Below are positions 1-13,254 of a stretch of 64,000 bases of DNA, piece after piece. A program made the position numbers and the translations under genes. How positions within the stretch are numbered: position 1 is the first letter of the stretch; every line of letters starts with the position of its first letter. The stretch comes from Isoetes taiwanensis. Lineage: Eukaryota > Streptophyta > Lycopodiopsida > Isoetales > Isoetaceae. The notes beneath the pieces are model-generated. The model saw only the letters and a list, made by a program, of their open reading frames with translations. It was not told the DNA's origin and did not search any database. The DNA lies in contig JAJEKV010000339.1 of NCBI GenBank assembly GCA_021234155.1, positions 242,853-306,852 of the forward strand. Direction: 5' to 3'.

Positions 1-1080
1 GGACAAAGTATCAGATAATTTTCTTACATGAAATCCATGATGTTTCTAAGGTAAACGGGCATGCTCCACTAGTAAAATAGATGCTCCATTGCCGATTTTA
101 TGTCAAGTTCATAATTAAAAAAAAAAAAAAAGGAGGCCCGAGAACTGCATCACTTCTCCTTTTCAATGTTTGCGAGGTAGATGGTGGATCAGAGGATCAA
201 CACTCTTCAGATGATTAGATTAGTATTTGTATTTGTTTATAGTTTCATTGTGCTTTTACTTTCGGGATTTCTATGCCAACTTATCTATTGGCATAATATA
301 TATGTATTTCTTTTTTGTTAGTATGTCTAAGGCTGTTGCTATAGATTGAAGGTGGTGTTTTTTAGAAATTTAAATTATCAAACACATCTTTCTCGCATCT
401 AAAATGATAGATGCTTCGATCCTTTAGATGGTTTAGATGCTCCGCATCTGATGCATCTATCTTTAGCCACTTATGAACACTATATATGATGTGCTAGAAT
501 GAGGTGAATGGAAGGTGTACATATTGCAGGTTGGAGAAATGTGATAGAAATGCGAGTGTTGGACACCTGATGGAGCTCACGCGAAGATACCAGATACGAT
601 TCAATTTTATGGCTATCTAGAAATGGTTGGGTTTGATCCCCAAGGAGCCATTTGATATTAATTTTGTTATTTGATTCTTTAGATGGCAAATGATTGAACA
701 TTGCATATGGCTGTTAGGAACTTTTGTTTTCCATGAATAGAGATTGTGTGTTGATAGTATGAGCGTATTTACTAAGATAATATTTCATTATTGTGTATTT
801 ATGTAGATAGTATTCTTGTATTAATTTTGATGTATTCATGTTGTAAGTTTGGTTTTTTGGCATATTTTTATACTGTTGGTATTTTGAATTTAAGGTTTTT
901 ACAAGAGCGGCTAGGATTTAGTTTCAGGTAGAATATGCCATTTTGGTGCGATTTATCGATAAGATTGTAGGTGGCTAAAAAGATAGTCATTACTTTTAGA
1001 CATGAGCTTTTTTATGAATTTCAGGGAGCACAGGCGACGGTACCTCCACAGCATAGCCCAGCGCTAGAAATCACAGAGGT
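1..1080. other. AT-rich non-coding stretch
   Basis: No coding potential is supported on either strand; open frames here are short and without motifs. A poly(A) run sits near 118-131. Around 375-470 there is a cluster of the word GCATCT and its complement AGATGC, similar to clusters near 54555-54615 and 55080-55160. This suggests a dispersed repeat with subterminal motifs, but no ends can be defined. Confidence 0.5.
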
Positions 1081-2912
1081 AGATATAGCCAGGGGCTCCA
1101 TCATCTAGCCAATGGAAAAACGCCAGACCTGGATGGTATGCAGGCAAAGTTGCTCGAGTGTGCAGGACCATCCATAGTACTGGTGTTGATTGCCATGTTC
1201 AATAGGGCATTCTAAAATGGTTTCTCCCCACAGTGAACCACTGGCCGAGTTGTCCTCATATACAAGGCGGGCAACTCGCACTGCCCCGCCAAATACCGAA
1301 CAATTATAGGCGGCTCGGTACTTGCAAAACTGCTTGCCAGCATTCTAGACCAGCAGTTGACTTACGTCCTGGGCAGAGGCAGTAGATGTCCGGGCTCTCA
1401 TCCAGGCAGGGTTCAGGCTGCGACACTCAACTATTAATCACATCTTCACTCTGCAGACCATGATTGAGGACAAGAGGAACCGATGGCGAGACCTGTATTG
1501 CTGCTTTGTGGACTTCGCAAAGGCTTTTGACATGGTGCCTCGGGAAGAGCTATGGGCGAGATTGCAAGACCTAGGGATCCCTGCAGATGTGCAGAATACA
1601 TCGTACAGGTTGTATGAGACATGTTCAGGCCGATTGCATCTGACAAGCCAGCCATTCGAAACAGTAGCAGGGTCCGTCAAGGATGCCCTCTGTCACTTAC
1701 ATTGTTTAGATTGTACATTGATCAGTTAGAGAGCTGGATAACTGAAAATGGGGGCGATGAAGCTTACCTCTTGCACCAGATTGTCAAACAACTCATATAT
1801 GTTGATAATGTGGACCTCCTTGCTTACACTCTGGCAGATATGCAATACCATCTCAATGTTCAGGACACATTCTGTCAAGCAACTACCATGCAAGTCAACC
1901 TGGCCAAGACTAAGATGGTCCTCATATCATCTTCATGTCAGCTGCGGGTCCCTTCCTTCAGTTACAGAGGGCAAAATGTAGAAGTGGCATTCACCTATAG
2001 GTATTTGGGAGTGAAGTTCCCATTTAGTATGCAGTGGAATGCTTCCATCCATCTACAGGTGGCAGCGGGCTGGAAAGCATTGTATGCCATGCAGAACAAT
2101 AGTTACACAGCTGAGTTATATGACTGGGCCCATCAGTCGCCCCTGTTCAGGGTCTTAGTAGAGCATGTCCTTTTGTATGGGATCGATGTTTGGAGCCCCG
2201 TGGTATCCCTCGGTATCTGGAATGATTTGAAGCAGGTACAGATTGCCTTCTTGGCTCGAGCACTAGGGGTAAAGCCCACGGTCTCATATCAGATACAGGA
2301 GACAGATCTCTTACCTCTTCAGATGGCAGCCCTGGATCGGCACATCGTCTACTTTTAGAAAGTGGTCACTATGGATGATGCTCGCTCCCCTAGGCTGGCT
2401 TATGCTGTCACAATCTGTCCACAACGCCTCAAGACCTGTTGGAAGGAAAAGCGAGCCTTGACCTGTTCAATGTCTCGCAGATGGAATGTGCAGGAGCACA
2501 GTTATATACAGGTGCAAACAGAGGCAGGTCGCTAAAGCCTGAAGCAGTACCTTGATGCATGCTTCCTCAGCAAACTCTGAGCGACCGCGCTCTTGAACAG
2601 GTCAAGGCAGCAAGGCAGTACATTACCAGCACCACGCGAATCCCTCATTAGCGAGGGGCCCACAATGTTATGACCATACCCATCTGCCTATAAAAAAGCG
2701 TAGATTCATTGCCTCAATCTACATCGGTGCACATTGTCCCTGCATTGGGACAAGGAGATGGATTGGGAAACCATGGCACGACAAGCTCTGTAGATGCTGT
2801 CAAATGGGGGCCGTTGAAAATGAATGCCATACCTTACAAGGATGTCCGGCGTATGAGGAAATTCAGGCGCGCTATGTCGAGTTGGTCAAGCCTGGCTAAC
2901 CGTTACACATGA
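1081..2912 (+). pseudogene. Decayed LINE (non-LTR retrotransposon) reverse transcriptase
   Basis: Reading forward through several frames gives the expected series of a LINE reverse transcriptase. A GK-P-LDGM element lies near 1115-1140 (the usual G-PG-DG block), FAKAFDMV near 1517-1540, RQGCPLS near 1675-1695 in the next frame, and the palm motif near 1797-1820. The longest intact piece is 1621-2358. At the end (about 2788-2880) is a Cys/His knuckle of the type C-x-C-C...H...C that often closes such ORFs. The catalytic YxDD reads YVDN, so the enzyme would be inactive. Stops and frame changes (for example near 1215 and 1430) confirm a pseudogene. The same family occurs again on minus at 52109-52456 plus 41731-42206. 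Confidence 0.85.
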
Positions 2913-4182
2913 TACTCAGTGCAACTTCAGTTCGAATGCTGGGATTTTACCTCCAAGAGGTAATGGATTTGCGAGACCAACTCTGTCCTCGAACACACAC
3001 ATGACTTGAACCTATCTTGTTTCATATGTATACTTGTACAATTTGACAACATTCTTATTACTGCCACAATTTTTTCCTCGAAAAACCTTCAGATCGGGGT
3101 TTTTTTAACCTGAGCTATAATAAGTCTGATGCACTCTCTCTTTTGGGTCACATAGGCCGATTGATCTCCATAGACAATAAAAGCCTATTCTATTATATTC
3201 TATAGCTGCATCCGATAGAGCTTGTACATTTACTTGTGGTGAAAGATGTTGCCCACATGGTGTGGACTTTGCTAGACTGTAAGCAATAGGAAGAGAGGAG
3301 CCAATGCAAAATGTAGGGAGTAACAATGATAGGATCACCAACAAGTTGACTGTGATATAGTGCTTCTCTTTGGTATGGACCCGAAAGGACGCCAGACATC
3401 TCTAGGCTTTTTGCCCCGACGTTTTGGTTGTAGCCCACACCTCTTCGTCCTTCCAAACGTTGAGAAATTCAGACAACACAATGGCTTCCTTCCATGCTTT
3501 ACACACAAATTTCACTCTGAATAAATCTGTGAGATCAAGCCTCTATTAGACGTGAAATCGCCACAGCAGCCGCTATTTTGGGCGAAAGAACTCATCTCAG
3601 TTAGGATGCAACAAACAATCCTCCATCCTTAAGGGCATATTATGACCTACTCATAAAGGCCATACCTCTTTGCTGCTATTAAGGAATCAAAGGAAACCGT
3701 TTTGGGTTTAAAAATATAGTGACTGATATTTTCCTGCTGTAAATATATATTTCAACTATTTCTGTACAAAAAGGATAGTACTTCTAGTTAGGATCCTGGC
3801 TTAGATGGAGTCCTTCGTTATTGCCGACCTAGTCTCCATTATGGTCCTAGAATGGCTACCCAATGTGCAAGGATATACCTACCCGATGTCCATGACATGA
3901 AAATAAGATAATAGAATAAGTCATCCCCACATAACTTAAGAGTAGGGTGCCCTCTATATTCCCTCTTTGTTTGTGGCAATGATGGTCTCATATGAAGTCA
4001 ACCTCGTACCTCGATCGCGCCTCCCTAATCTGCGTATCATTACCTAAAAAGCATTCCTAACACAATAACGTTTCTGCATAACAAAGGTATGTTAAAATCA
4101 ACCCATTGAAACCAATGGAATTATTATGGCATTCCAATAAAAATAATAATTGAGAATAACACAAAGGGCTATCGTCATCTTG
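2913..4182. other. Intergenic, nothing recognised
   Basis: This is AT-rich sequence between the LINE and the 3' end of the aminopeptidase gene. The minus-strand frames at 3105-3456 lack any motif I recognise. The part next to 4183 should hold the 3' UTR and polyadenylation signal of the aminopeptidase gene, but I could not single out a strong signal. Confidence 0.45.
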
Positions 4183-7100
4183 TTATCTTGTCAGCACTTC
4201 GACTCCAGATTCTGTTATCAGCAAGGTATGTTCAAATTGTGCAGACAAACCACCATCAGCCGTCACAGCAGTCCAATTATCATTCCAGAAAACATGATCT
4301 GGCCTTCCAATTGTCAGCATTGGTTCTGCAAAAAAAGCACAATAAGCTATAAGCTTTCTACAGCATCATGCTTATAAAGCTTAATTTTCACTTTAAATGG
4401 GCATCAAATACATTTCTCATCCATCACATTTCACAGAGCATAAAATTTTGGTGATGGATGAAGTACTTGTTAGATAAAACAAAAAGCTGATCTAATGAGC
4501 TGCACAGATACAGTGTAGAAAAATATTAGTGCACGTTTCTCACCAATTGTGAAGGTTTGGCCAATCTGCATTCGCCCAGGTTCATTATTCCCTGCATGAC
4601 ATAGATCACAATCTCAATCACAAGGAAATGCATCAGATGTTGCAAATAAATAACCAATTATTATACATCTGTGGGCTTCTGCAGTTCTGATTACATTTCT
4701 CAAGGAAAACTTCTTTCGATGTAGCTTACCATGCAATTTACCTTATTAGCTTTCTAGATATATTCATGAAATCCCAGAGAACTTTTATGCAGACATGTTT
4801 ATGTGTTTGATCACTTACTGTAATGGAGGACGCTTGGAGCAGAATGGAAAACTTGTCCAACACCATGCCCAACAAAACGACGCACCACTCCATAATTGTA
4901 CTTGTCTGCGTAATCACTGCAAACAATGTACAACATATGTCTGCCAATATTATGTAACCTATAATCAGGAAACAAAGGACACAAAATAGAAGAAGCGAAG
5001 AGAGAATATGCATTGAACACAAAGCTGAGCTGTTATATCCCAAGCCACCTTCTGCCATAAATAGTGGATCCTTTTTAATACTCAAGGGATGGTTGAATTC
5101 AATCTCTACTGATGAACATATTGTAATGCCTCGAGCACTGATTTGAATATCGATGGTACTCCCATAGGTGGAACAGGAAGATGGTCGACCTACTAAGGGA
5201 ACTCCAGACAACGGGGTGAGAGCTAACTGATTTGAGCTTAAGCTCATCATTAATGAATTGCAAAAGGGCACTGGGGGCCAAGCATTCCTAAATGGGGTAA
5301 TTGGGGGATGCGAACTATGTTAACTTAATAATACCTTTCTGCTTAAAATGTCCATATTAAATGCAAGGGAACAATTTTTACGTTATTGACTGTCTTGATT
5401 TGCAGCTGGACTGTAACTCACGGATCGACTATTATATAATTATTACCATTTACCTTGGTTTCTTATATACCTTGGTTTCTTAATTTGCAGCTGGACCTAG
5501 AATGGATTTCTGATATGAAACTCAAGGTTCGACTATTATATAATTATTTACCATTTACCTTGGTTTCTTATATACTTATGGTAAAATAATATAGAAAAAA
5601 CTTACTGAATTGCTTTGCCAATTTTTTTAATCTCAACACCTGGACCACATATTGCAATTGCTTTCTCCAAACAGGCACGAGTGACCTATGAATAACAAGA
5701 ACATCATGAATATATTCAACAAAGTGGGCTTCCAAAATAAATACATAGAACTTAATTTGGATAGACTATGTCAGAGAGCAATTTCTTTCTTCTAGCTTAT
5801 AAAACAGAACAAAAAAAAGAAATTTAGCTTACTGCCCTACAGATTCTTTATACATATCTTGTATCTTACAAGTAGAATATCATATATATGTTTGCTAGGG
5901 CTAATAGTACAGATTTTATAGTACAGAGCTATACAATGCTAACAGCTTCAGAAGTTTATTAAAATATGCGGACACATCCAAACAATAACCAAGTAACCAA
6001 GTAATTTATAAATGGAATCTTTCATAGGATGTATCAAAGTGTTACATGGACAACAACAAAAAATTACAAAACCATTCCTACTGAGATTTCTACCTCCACT
6101 AGCTGTTTTGATTCATCACTGACATTTCCACAGAAGAATGTTTCTGATGTGTCGCCATGGAAGCCCTGAAGAGATTGAAAGTTTAGATGTCCTGACTGAC
6201 AACTTTAACCTGGACATGCAGTAAGTTTGCTGTGATAGGCCTCAGTTAAATGACCACTAGAACCGACTCACGTTAGGAGGTGCAAAAACTCATTTAAGGT
6301 TAAAGTTAAAAATTCGTGCAGGAAGTCCAAAATTTCCTATCCTGGCATGTTTCCCTTTCCATAACATTTACCAAATGTTCTATTATAAGCGACAGACTTT
6401 TAACATCAGAAATGTATAAAATGATGAATTCTAACTTAGAAATGTCACAGATACACAAAAATATTGAGAAACTTACATTTAGATAGACGGTGACATCAAT
6501 ATTTATAATATCTCCATCCTACATAAAATTGGCACACACCCCCCATCATTAACGAAGATAGAAATCATCATAATGTGACCAGACATACAATCTGCGAGAC
6601 TTTAACTAACCACAAGATGATGCATTATGCACTTCATTTGTCTGCTGGTTAATTCCTTGATGTTGATTTGTTCCTACTTGCCCTACTTGTAGGAGGAGGG
6701 TGATCTGATAATGAAAATCGGAGCAAATGAGAATGAGTGGAGGTAACAGTTAGTCCGATCTCTATGTCCCTCAGTCGTTCAACACATGATACAGGAAAGA
6801 ACTTGGTTGCAGTGGGCTTTTCCAGATGGCATGCTCATATAACAGGATTGCTCAAAACCCACTTTGGGGTCACTTTAATACGTAATGTTTCACCATCTCT
6901 ATTTGGCTCTGGATTGAAGCACCTTAGGCAAGACTTAGATACACTGTACATTATGTGCTATAAACATGGCTCGACTTGGTTGCTGCAAGAGTTGCCAGAC
7001 AGCATGCTCATATTATGATATACCATGACCATCTTGCTCAAATATCAAGAGTTGTTTCTAGATATATGCCAAAGCTGTTATTGATGCTTGTACCTGCAAA

Positions 7101-9746
7101 GGTCTTGAATCCGGGATCCCATGGCAAATGCATTCATTCACTGAGGTGCAGACACTTTTGGGGAAGCCCCCATAACCTAGAGGTGAAGGATATGCCCCTG
7201 CATCAATGATCATATTGTGGACAGCTTTGTCTATTTCATCTGTAGTAGTTCCTGGCTGCAGAAATAAAATACATATGTAAATGCTTAGGTGACATTTCTC
7301 ACTTCTCGTGTATACTTATAAATAAATATAAATATGTCAAAGATTATGAAACATGTGCTGCTTCCAATTGACATAAAATGTTCTACCATTAAAATGCTCT
7401 ACACAAATAGGGTGGGAATCAGGGAATGGGTCAGAGACAAGGTCATTAGTAGATTATGGATAAACACGCAAGGTTAAATGGATTTCTATTGAAGAAAAAT
7501 AAATCCAATGGTTATTTATACAGCACAATAGTATTTCTAGATCATATACCACTTGCTGTAATGACACTTGATTTGTCAAATGGGCGTTAGTTCCCATCAC
7601 CTAAAGAGTGTGGATGACGGCATAAGACTCCTAGATCTCAAAGGACTTGCAAAACATGTCCTTCAAGGAAAGTTGATGATGAACATCATTCTTTTTATGG
7701 ATTGTCCTGCTTATGAGATTATTAGAGATCAACATCGATTTCAAGATGAAGATCTACAAACAACACAAAAAATTCCCAGCATCCCTCCCAGAATTAATTG
7801 CAACTGCATGAATCTGTCTTGCAGGTTTGACTTATTTGAACTCTTTCTGGGGAGATTGTCTATGTGCACCTTGTTGCCTTTCATTTCCTCTACTACACTG
7901 TCGGTCTTTAAAATATGACAAATTATCATCATCATAAAAAAAACGGTTTCCTCTACCTGGATGCCTGTTTCTTGATGATCATCATTGTCGTCAAAAAAAC
8001 AGGCACTTTGCATTAATTAAATATATGAATCCTGTATGAACTTGATGTTAAAGAGACCATTGAGAACCTCAGGCATTATGCAAATAGTAAGCTACTAGTA
8101 TATTTTAAGACTTTAAAGAACTCCAGCCATCATAATATCAGATAATGCTGTCAGCCTCGCTATAAGTTTTGGTTTACCTTCACTAGTGTGCCAGCAAAAT
8201 CTCGGACCCTAGCTGCAAGTTGACCTGCAGCTTTCATGTGTTTTATGCCTTCTTCATCCTGTATTTGTGGTTCGTTGAGAAAAGGCGGTGCATCACTTGA
8301 CCCTACATACGGCGGTCTTGGGATATGACCAGGTACTGATAAGGTTGGAGACACTTTCCCTGGCCTCAGCTTTGAACGATTCTGCTGCTGTTCTAGTCTG
8401 CATTTCATATTAGTAAATGCACAAGAAACATGCAGAACTGTAGCATGTGAATTATAAACTCATTCAACTGAAATAGCATGTGGATTGTAGATTCGTTCAG
8501 TTGTTCACATACAAGGGTTAACTCAAACTCAGGCATTTCCAAAAACACATTAGCAGATACTGAAATGATAGAAACGCAGCAGCAGAGGGAAATCAAAAGC
8601 TAAAACTTAACAGATTGAAGGTCAAAATATTTTGTACAACAAGTACTTTTTCATTCATTCAGATTTGTTGTACTCTTGGATCATCAAGCTTGTCATATAT
8701 GCAGCCTTGCAGGTTCTTGTTAACCTAGTTAAAAGTCCAAGCATGTATCTCTGAATTACAGAAGAAACATATTTTCTCTTCTGCAATTTTGACGTGATCC
8801 ATTGCCATGATATACTAATATTGAAGTATAGTTTGTCTGTTACTCGTAAATTGCACACTGAAGCATCACATTATAACAAGTAATTGGCAACACAAATGAG
8901 AGAATTGACTGTCAATGACTAACCTTTTACTCAAAAAAAGTTCTGCAAATCCTGACTTCTTTTTTGCAACAATTAAATTATGTTTGGATCTACTCCCTCC
9001 TCCTGTATCCAAATGACAATCATGTAAACATAAAAAAAATAGATGATCATCATAACAATAATAGGAAAATATGTGCACAGAATGGGCTGCGGCAGCAAAT
9101 CTGATTTCCAGGCATAATGTCTGAGTGCAAATTTGCTGGTATAGGATAGCATGTCATAGTTCATAAAAGCTTATTGGAAGATTATGCATAGAGTTTCTGT
9201 TCGAGAGAATGGGTTCTCAAACTATTTTCTTCAAGAAGGATATGGGGTATACTATGTTAATAAGGCTACTTAGGATGTGCGACGTACCTGTGTTGTGAAT
9301 ACTTCTAAGCCCCCGAAGTCTAAGTGGACCAATGAGATGTGAAATTCATGGCAGAAGAACAGCAGCCTGGTTTAGAGAATTAAAGATCAGAATAGTGTGG
9401 GATAGAACTTAGGAAGATATATGACCATTGCAGCATTGGCAGACTTCCTATTTAATCAGATGTAATCTAATGCAATATTTTTATCAAGGGAGTTGAAAAG
9501 ATTTCCTCGAATAAGAATGTCAAAAGTAAAGCATTATTGAAGTAAAAGCTTACCTGGTAATTGGAAGAACGGCGAACGGCAACTGCTCTGTATGCAAGCA
9601 GTACAAAACAAGTTTGTTCCCCACATGGAGGAAGAAAGGTCGAGGCCATGCAGCTGAGAATTTCGGCACCACCAAGAGGCAGCAGAGGAGGAGACAGAGG
9701 GTGAAGAAGATGCAAAGCTCCATCTAATCCCAGCTGCTGCGGCCAT
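4183..9746 (-). CDS. Type I methionine aminopeptidase, organelle-targeted (MAP1B/C/D type), 10 exons
   Basis: This enzyme removes the initiator methionine from nascent proteins; organelle forms act after deformylation in plastids and mitochondria. Ten exons with GT..AG borders join in frame: 9554-9746, 8924-9002, 8178-8397, 7094-7255, 6477-6518, 6094-6165, 5606-5685, 4819-4916, 4544-4591 and 4183-4325. They total 1137 nt, or 378 residues plus stop, close to the usual 340-370. The start at 9744-9746 is the first ATG of a Ser/Ala-rich leader, as expected for a transit peptide. Residues 92-165 hold a lead-in shared with plant MAP1 proteins ([13 protein letters not shown]). Metal ligands are Asp226, Asp237, His300, Glu332 and Glu363. 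Active-site histidines are His209 (CHGIPD) and His307. Their spacing (11, 63, 32, 31) nearly equals that of the bacterial enzyme. No internal break was found. Exon borders were read by eye. Whether the target is plastid or mitochondrion is not settled. Confidence 0.93.
5395..5580. repeat. Tandem duplication inside an intron of the aminopeptidase gene
   Basis: Two adjacent imperfect copies of about 85 bp lie in intron 7. Each begins with TTTGCAGCTGGAC and ends in ACCTTGGTTTCTTATATAC. Each copy carries an acceptor-like TTTGCAG on the plus strand, but the gene runs on minus, so no splicing role is implied. Confidence 0.75.
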
Positions 9747-10443
9747 AGCTGCTGTCTGTTCCAGAAATGTGTTGTAACTTTAACCGAAATAATCCATACA
9801 TAAACCATTCCTTTTTTGTCTCGATATTTGCTGAAGAAAACTCAAAATAATTGTCTAGTTTAGCTTCGGAAATAAATGGCCGTGGGCCGTTGAGTTGATG
9901 GGCAGCATATTCGCCACATTGTTCCAGATTCATGGATATTAACTTTTTGTGAAAAAATGCATGACAAATCCTAAGGTCTAGATTGGACATATGGTAGAAA
10001 AACAGTATTGTCATAAACATGAACATATAATTTTTTAACACTCACTAAAGTCTGAAACTGAATGATTTTTGTACAGGGCATTCCACAAGGAGGCGGCCAT
10101 ACAACCACATTGTAAACAACAGACAAACAACATTTATACAAACTACTCTTCCATCTTCCTCTTGTTGCACCCCGCACTTGGATCGTGTCGTCGTCTCACC
10201 GCTTCCACCTCACGAAGCTCTTTCAGCAACAGAACCCTGCAAAGGTTGAGATGAGATCGAATAGCACCCCTTTCCAGGATCGTGGAGTTAACTCGTCAAC
10301 AAGTCTGGTGTCTTCTCCCTCACTTCTAAAACAGAGTGTGCCTCGAATTCTGATTCTTCGGTACTATCACTAATAACAATCAGCTCTCGTCCCCCGTCTG
10401 CACGAACAAAGAGACCCTATCAATACAAGAGCAAGCTACCGCA
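9747..10443 (-). promoter_or_regulatory. Upstream region of the aminopeptidase gene
   Basis: This is the interval upstream of the inferred start codon and must hold its 5' UTR and promoter. No convincing TATA box or other core element could be picked out by eye. A 105-codon frame at 9724-10041 overlaps exon 1 in another frame and looks fortuitous. Confidence 0.35.
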
Positions 10444-11283
10444 TCAATCAACATCAAATTCATGGGCATGCATGTCAAGGGGAATATATGGGGCATCCGA
10501 ATCCGGAACCTCTAGAGGGGAGGGGCGCACTTCGCTATCCGCATTCACAAATTCATCTGCGCTGCTGCCACATTCCACACCCTCCCGTCTACCCTCAAAC
10601 ATGTCAGCATTGTCCCAGAAATGCCGCCCTCTCTTCCCTATCCACTCTATAGGCACCACCCCATGTTGGCTGCCAAATAACGCCATTCGGACATCCTTGT
10701 AAGTATAGCATTCAGTTGTCAACATTATATGCTATGCAGCTTGCACCCGTTCAAGGGAAATATAAGCTAAATTGTTTGGTAAAACCCAAGAACTTGCCAA
10801 CCTAAATTTTGAAGTTTGCAACATAGACTTCACCGTGTGGAGAAAAGAAGCAGTTCGGAATCTCCCAGCATGATAGAGCAAGTAATGGAAAGCTCTCGCC
10901 ATAATGTTGCAGTTGTCAAGCATAATAACGCTTGACATCACCGACACCATATAGCACATACAATTCTTTTCCAATCTTAACCTACTTAACTAATATATTA
11001 TCCAAATGCACTTTGAAATGCAATTTGCCCATGTCTTTCAAATAGTAACCAACAATCCCTTCAAAGCAGTGCAACCTGCTTCCCGTCAGTGATTTGAAAG
11101 AATGATTGCTTCCGTGGGTCTACTCTGGTTCCAGCCTAGAAATCTTTTGATCTTCGTATTAACACTGGTGGGCATCTTTGCATTCAATCTCATAATTGAC
11201 AGCACATGTAAGTGATCCAAAGAGGATCCTCGCTCCAATGCCACCACGCCAGCTTGACGGTTCTGCTCTAGGAATTCTATCAT
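10444..11283 (-). pseudogene. Broken HUH-type Rep-like relic (replicative transposon or virus-derived)
   Basis: Three minus-strand frames (11086-11283, 10732-10974, 10444-10725), with a shifted stretch between the first two, seem to be pieces of one former protein. The first holds DHLHV (11203-11217), which fits the H-hydrophobic-H metal motif of rolling-circle Rep endonucleases. About 55 codons further on, in a shifted frame, GYYLKD (11033-11050) fits the tyrosine motif with its following lysine. The last piece has an acidic, Asp/Glu-rich tail. At least two frame changes and a stop separate the motifs, so this is not functional. Upstream coding sequence, including the first Rep motif, is cut off at about 11290 where LTR-derived sequence begins. 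Candidate sources are Replitron-like elements or an old single-stranded DNA virus insertion; the sequence does not decide. Identification rests on two short motifs. Confidence 0.4.
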
Positions 11284-11294
11284 CCTATATCAGT

Positions 11295-11410
11295 GTGACA
11301 GGGGGTCAAGAAAGACTACTCTACACCTTCGCTCTTGAATCTGATTCAAAGAAAGCCATTACTTTTTTCTAGAGCTTCTACTATTCTTGTTCAATAACCT
11401 ACTACTATCC
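11295..11410. repeat. Fragment of the Ty1-type LTR family
   Basis: This matches the middle of the LTR at 12334-13235 (compare 12663-12780) and the truncated LTR near 25830-25889, including the shared words GGTCAAGAAAGACT and CTCTTGAAT. It abuts the Rep-like relic directly, so one of the two truncated the other. Confidence 0.7.
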
Positions 11411-11937
11411 ATGAATATCTGTATGACGAATTCTTTTCGTTGCAGGAAACATATATGAATTTATTAGGTACAGGTGATTTGGAATAAGTAGTGGGAACTG
11501 AGCCTATCCTACCTTATTAATCCATTTCGTTTTGCCAAAATGGATCTCCTTCACATCAAGCCTAGCTGACAATCTATCTCCTTGGCCAGGATGGATCTCT
11601 GATTCAACTCTTCCTATATATACGGTGGACAAATCTATTTCTGTCTAAACTAATCCCAAAGCCCGAACGATGTAAACTGCATCTTTATGAGTCCCATTGT
11701 TTCTACTTGCTGGTGATTAGAGTTTATTTGTCAGTACTTGTGGTTAAAAGGTAGAGGATAGAGAACCTGTTAAAAGTTTTTGTCATGGTTAGAGCCACTA
11801 AAGAAATTGTAAATTAATTTTATGATTTTAATGCTTCCTTCTGATGGTTGTTCATGCCATTAATATCTGCATAATATTATGGTTGGTTCCATAATATTAT
11901 GGTTGGTTCCATATGGTATCTAACAATTTGAGCAATA
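11411..11937. other. Unassigned AT-rich sequence
   Basis: No gene is seen. A short direct duplication of CATAATATTATGGTTGGTTC lies at about 11870-11910. The rest may be older internal sequence of the neighbouring LTR elements. Confidence 0.4.
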
Positions 11938-12333
11938 GTTGGTGCTACTAGTTAAGGTTGGTGCTTTAACAAAAAAAAAACACTAATAACCCGACCATTA
12001 TTTGAAATTAGATATCTAGTTAATTATCTTGATATCTTTCAATTCAATCCTTTCAATAGCTTACTCCAATCCTTAGCCTTAAAATTGTGATCGCAGTAAA
12101 TAATTGGTGTTATTTATGAGATCATAACCCTAGAATTTGAATCATGAAATGGATTGACTTGGTGCTCATGTACATTTAAATTGAGTTGGTGCTCATAAAC
12201 ATATGGATTGAGTTGGTGCTCAAGTACAAATGGATGGAATGAGTTGGTATTCATATGATACAAATCGAGTTGGTGCTCAATTTATGGTTGACGAATACAA
12301 CTGAGGTCAATTGCTTCCCAGAAAGGGAGGAAT
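11938..12333 (+). mobile_element. 3' internal end of a Ty1-type LTR retrotransposon, with polypurine tract
   Basis: This closely matches 25220-25619. It includes a small array of the word GAGTTGGTGCTCA at roughly 25-30 bp spacing (12150-12275) and ends in a purine run, GAAAGGGAGGAA (12321-12332), placed directly before the LTR. That is where a plus-strand primer (polypurine tract) should be. No coding frame survives. Confidence 0.7.
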
Positions 12334-13235
12334 TGATACGAATATGGTAGCTCGAGGGTGTGGTCCTGAACGTTAGTCTTGGTGGACTAGCATGAGTGTC
12401 TAAGTTTGGTAAATTATTGGCAAGGCAATAAAGGCAACCTATGGTCTATATTTAACTATGATGCTAAAAAGGCTTGCAAAATAAAAAGGGCTAAAGTCAT
12501 AGCAAAGTTCTTTAAATAGAAGCTGAACTTCAATTACACATACCTCTGCAACCAGAGATCGGAGTTGGGCAAGCTTTACTTCTCTGGAACCGTCCAGGAG
12601 TCTAGTTTGCGATCAACACTTTTTATAGTTCATCCGAATAAGAGAGGTATGGCCGAAAAACAGACAGGAGGGTCAAGAAAGACTGCTCTACTCCTTCGCG
12701 CTTGAATATGATTTAAAGAAAGCTACTATTTTTTCCTAGAGCTTTTGCCATTTTTGTTCAATAACCTACTACTACCATTGAGCCTAACTTTTGGTGTTCT
12801 TTATTGAGAACTGCAGCTCGAGGGAGGAGCTACTAGTGGAAGCTGATTGTCAGGCCTTGCCATAATTTTGTCAGTTCTTAGCATTGATTGACCCAGTTGG
12901 GTAATAAACTACCATGAATTGGTTATTGGGTTGGATCTCTCTCTAGGTTTGGTGAACTGGAGCTTGATTATAGCAGCTATTGGTGTAACTTCTGGCATAG
13001 GGTTCTTAAGCTGGTTTTGGAGGTTTGGCCAACATCTCAGGTTAATTGAGTAAGTTGTGGTCATTTGCTTTTCACATTGCAAAAGAGGTATTTGTCTCTG
13101 CTAACTGTTTCATTTATGGTTAATATAGCAATTCTAGATGGTTTGCAATTTGTGTCATCTTGTTTTATCTGACAAAGTATCATAATATAGCTTTGAAGAT
13201 ATAAAAGGTATAAATCATTGGCGTGATCCATAACA
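12334..13235 (+). mobile_element. Long terminal repeat, TG...CA, 902 bp
   Basis: It starts TGATACGAATATGG just after the polypurine tract and ends GATCCATAACA just before a primer-binding site. Related but partial copies are at 11295-11410, 13396-13520, 23655-24599 and 25620-25889. Because this LTR is followed by a PBS and preceded by a PPT, it may be shared between two element remains (solo, tandem or recombinant). Confidence 0.75.
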
Positions 13236-13237
13236 AT

Positions 13238-13250
13238 TGATATCAGAACC
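13238..13250 (+). promoter_or_regulatory. Primer-binding site of the LTR element
   Basis: TGATATCAGAACC lies two bases after the LTR terminal CA. It matches the common plant PBS TGGTATCAGAGC, complementary to the 3' end of initiator tRNA-Met, with a few changes. The second element has TGGCAACAGAGCC at 24602-24614 in the same position. Confidence 0.7.
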
Positions 13251-13254
13251 TAGC

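Noticed and set aside
3105-3456. Retrotransposon gag or RT fragment on minus
   Set aside because: Some words looked suggestive, but no family motif could be confirmed in any frame.
9724-10041. 105-codon minus-strand frame as a separate gene
   Set aside because: It overlaps exon 1 of the aminopeptidase in another frame and has no motifs.
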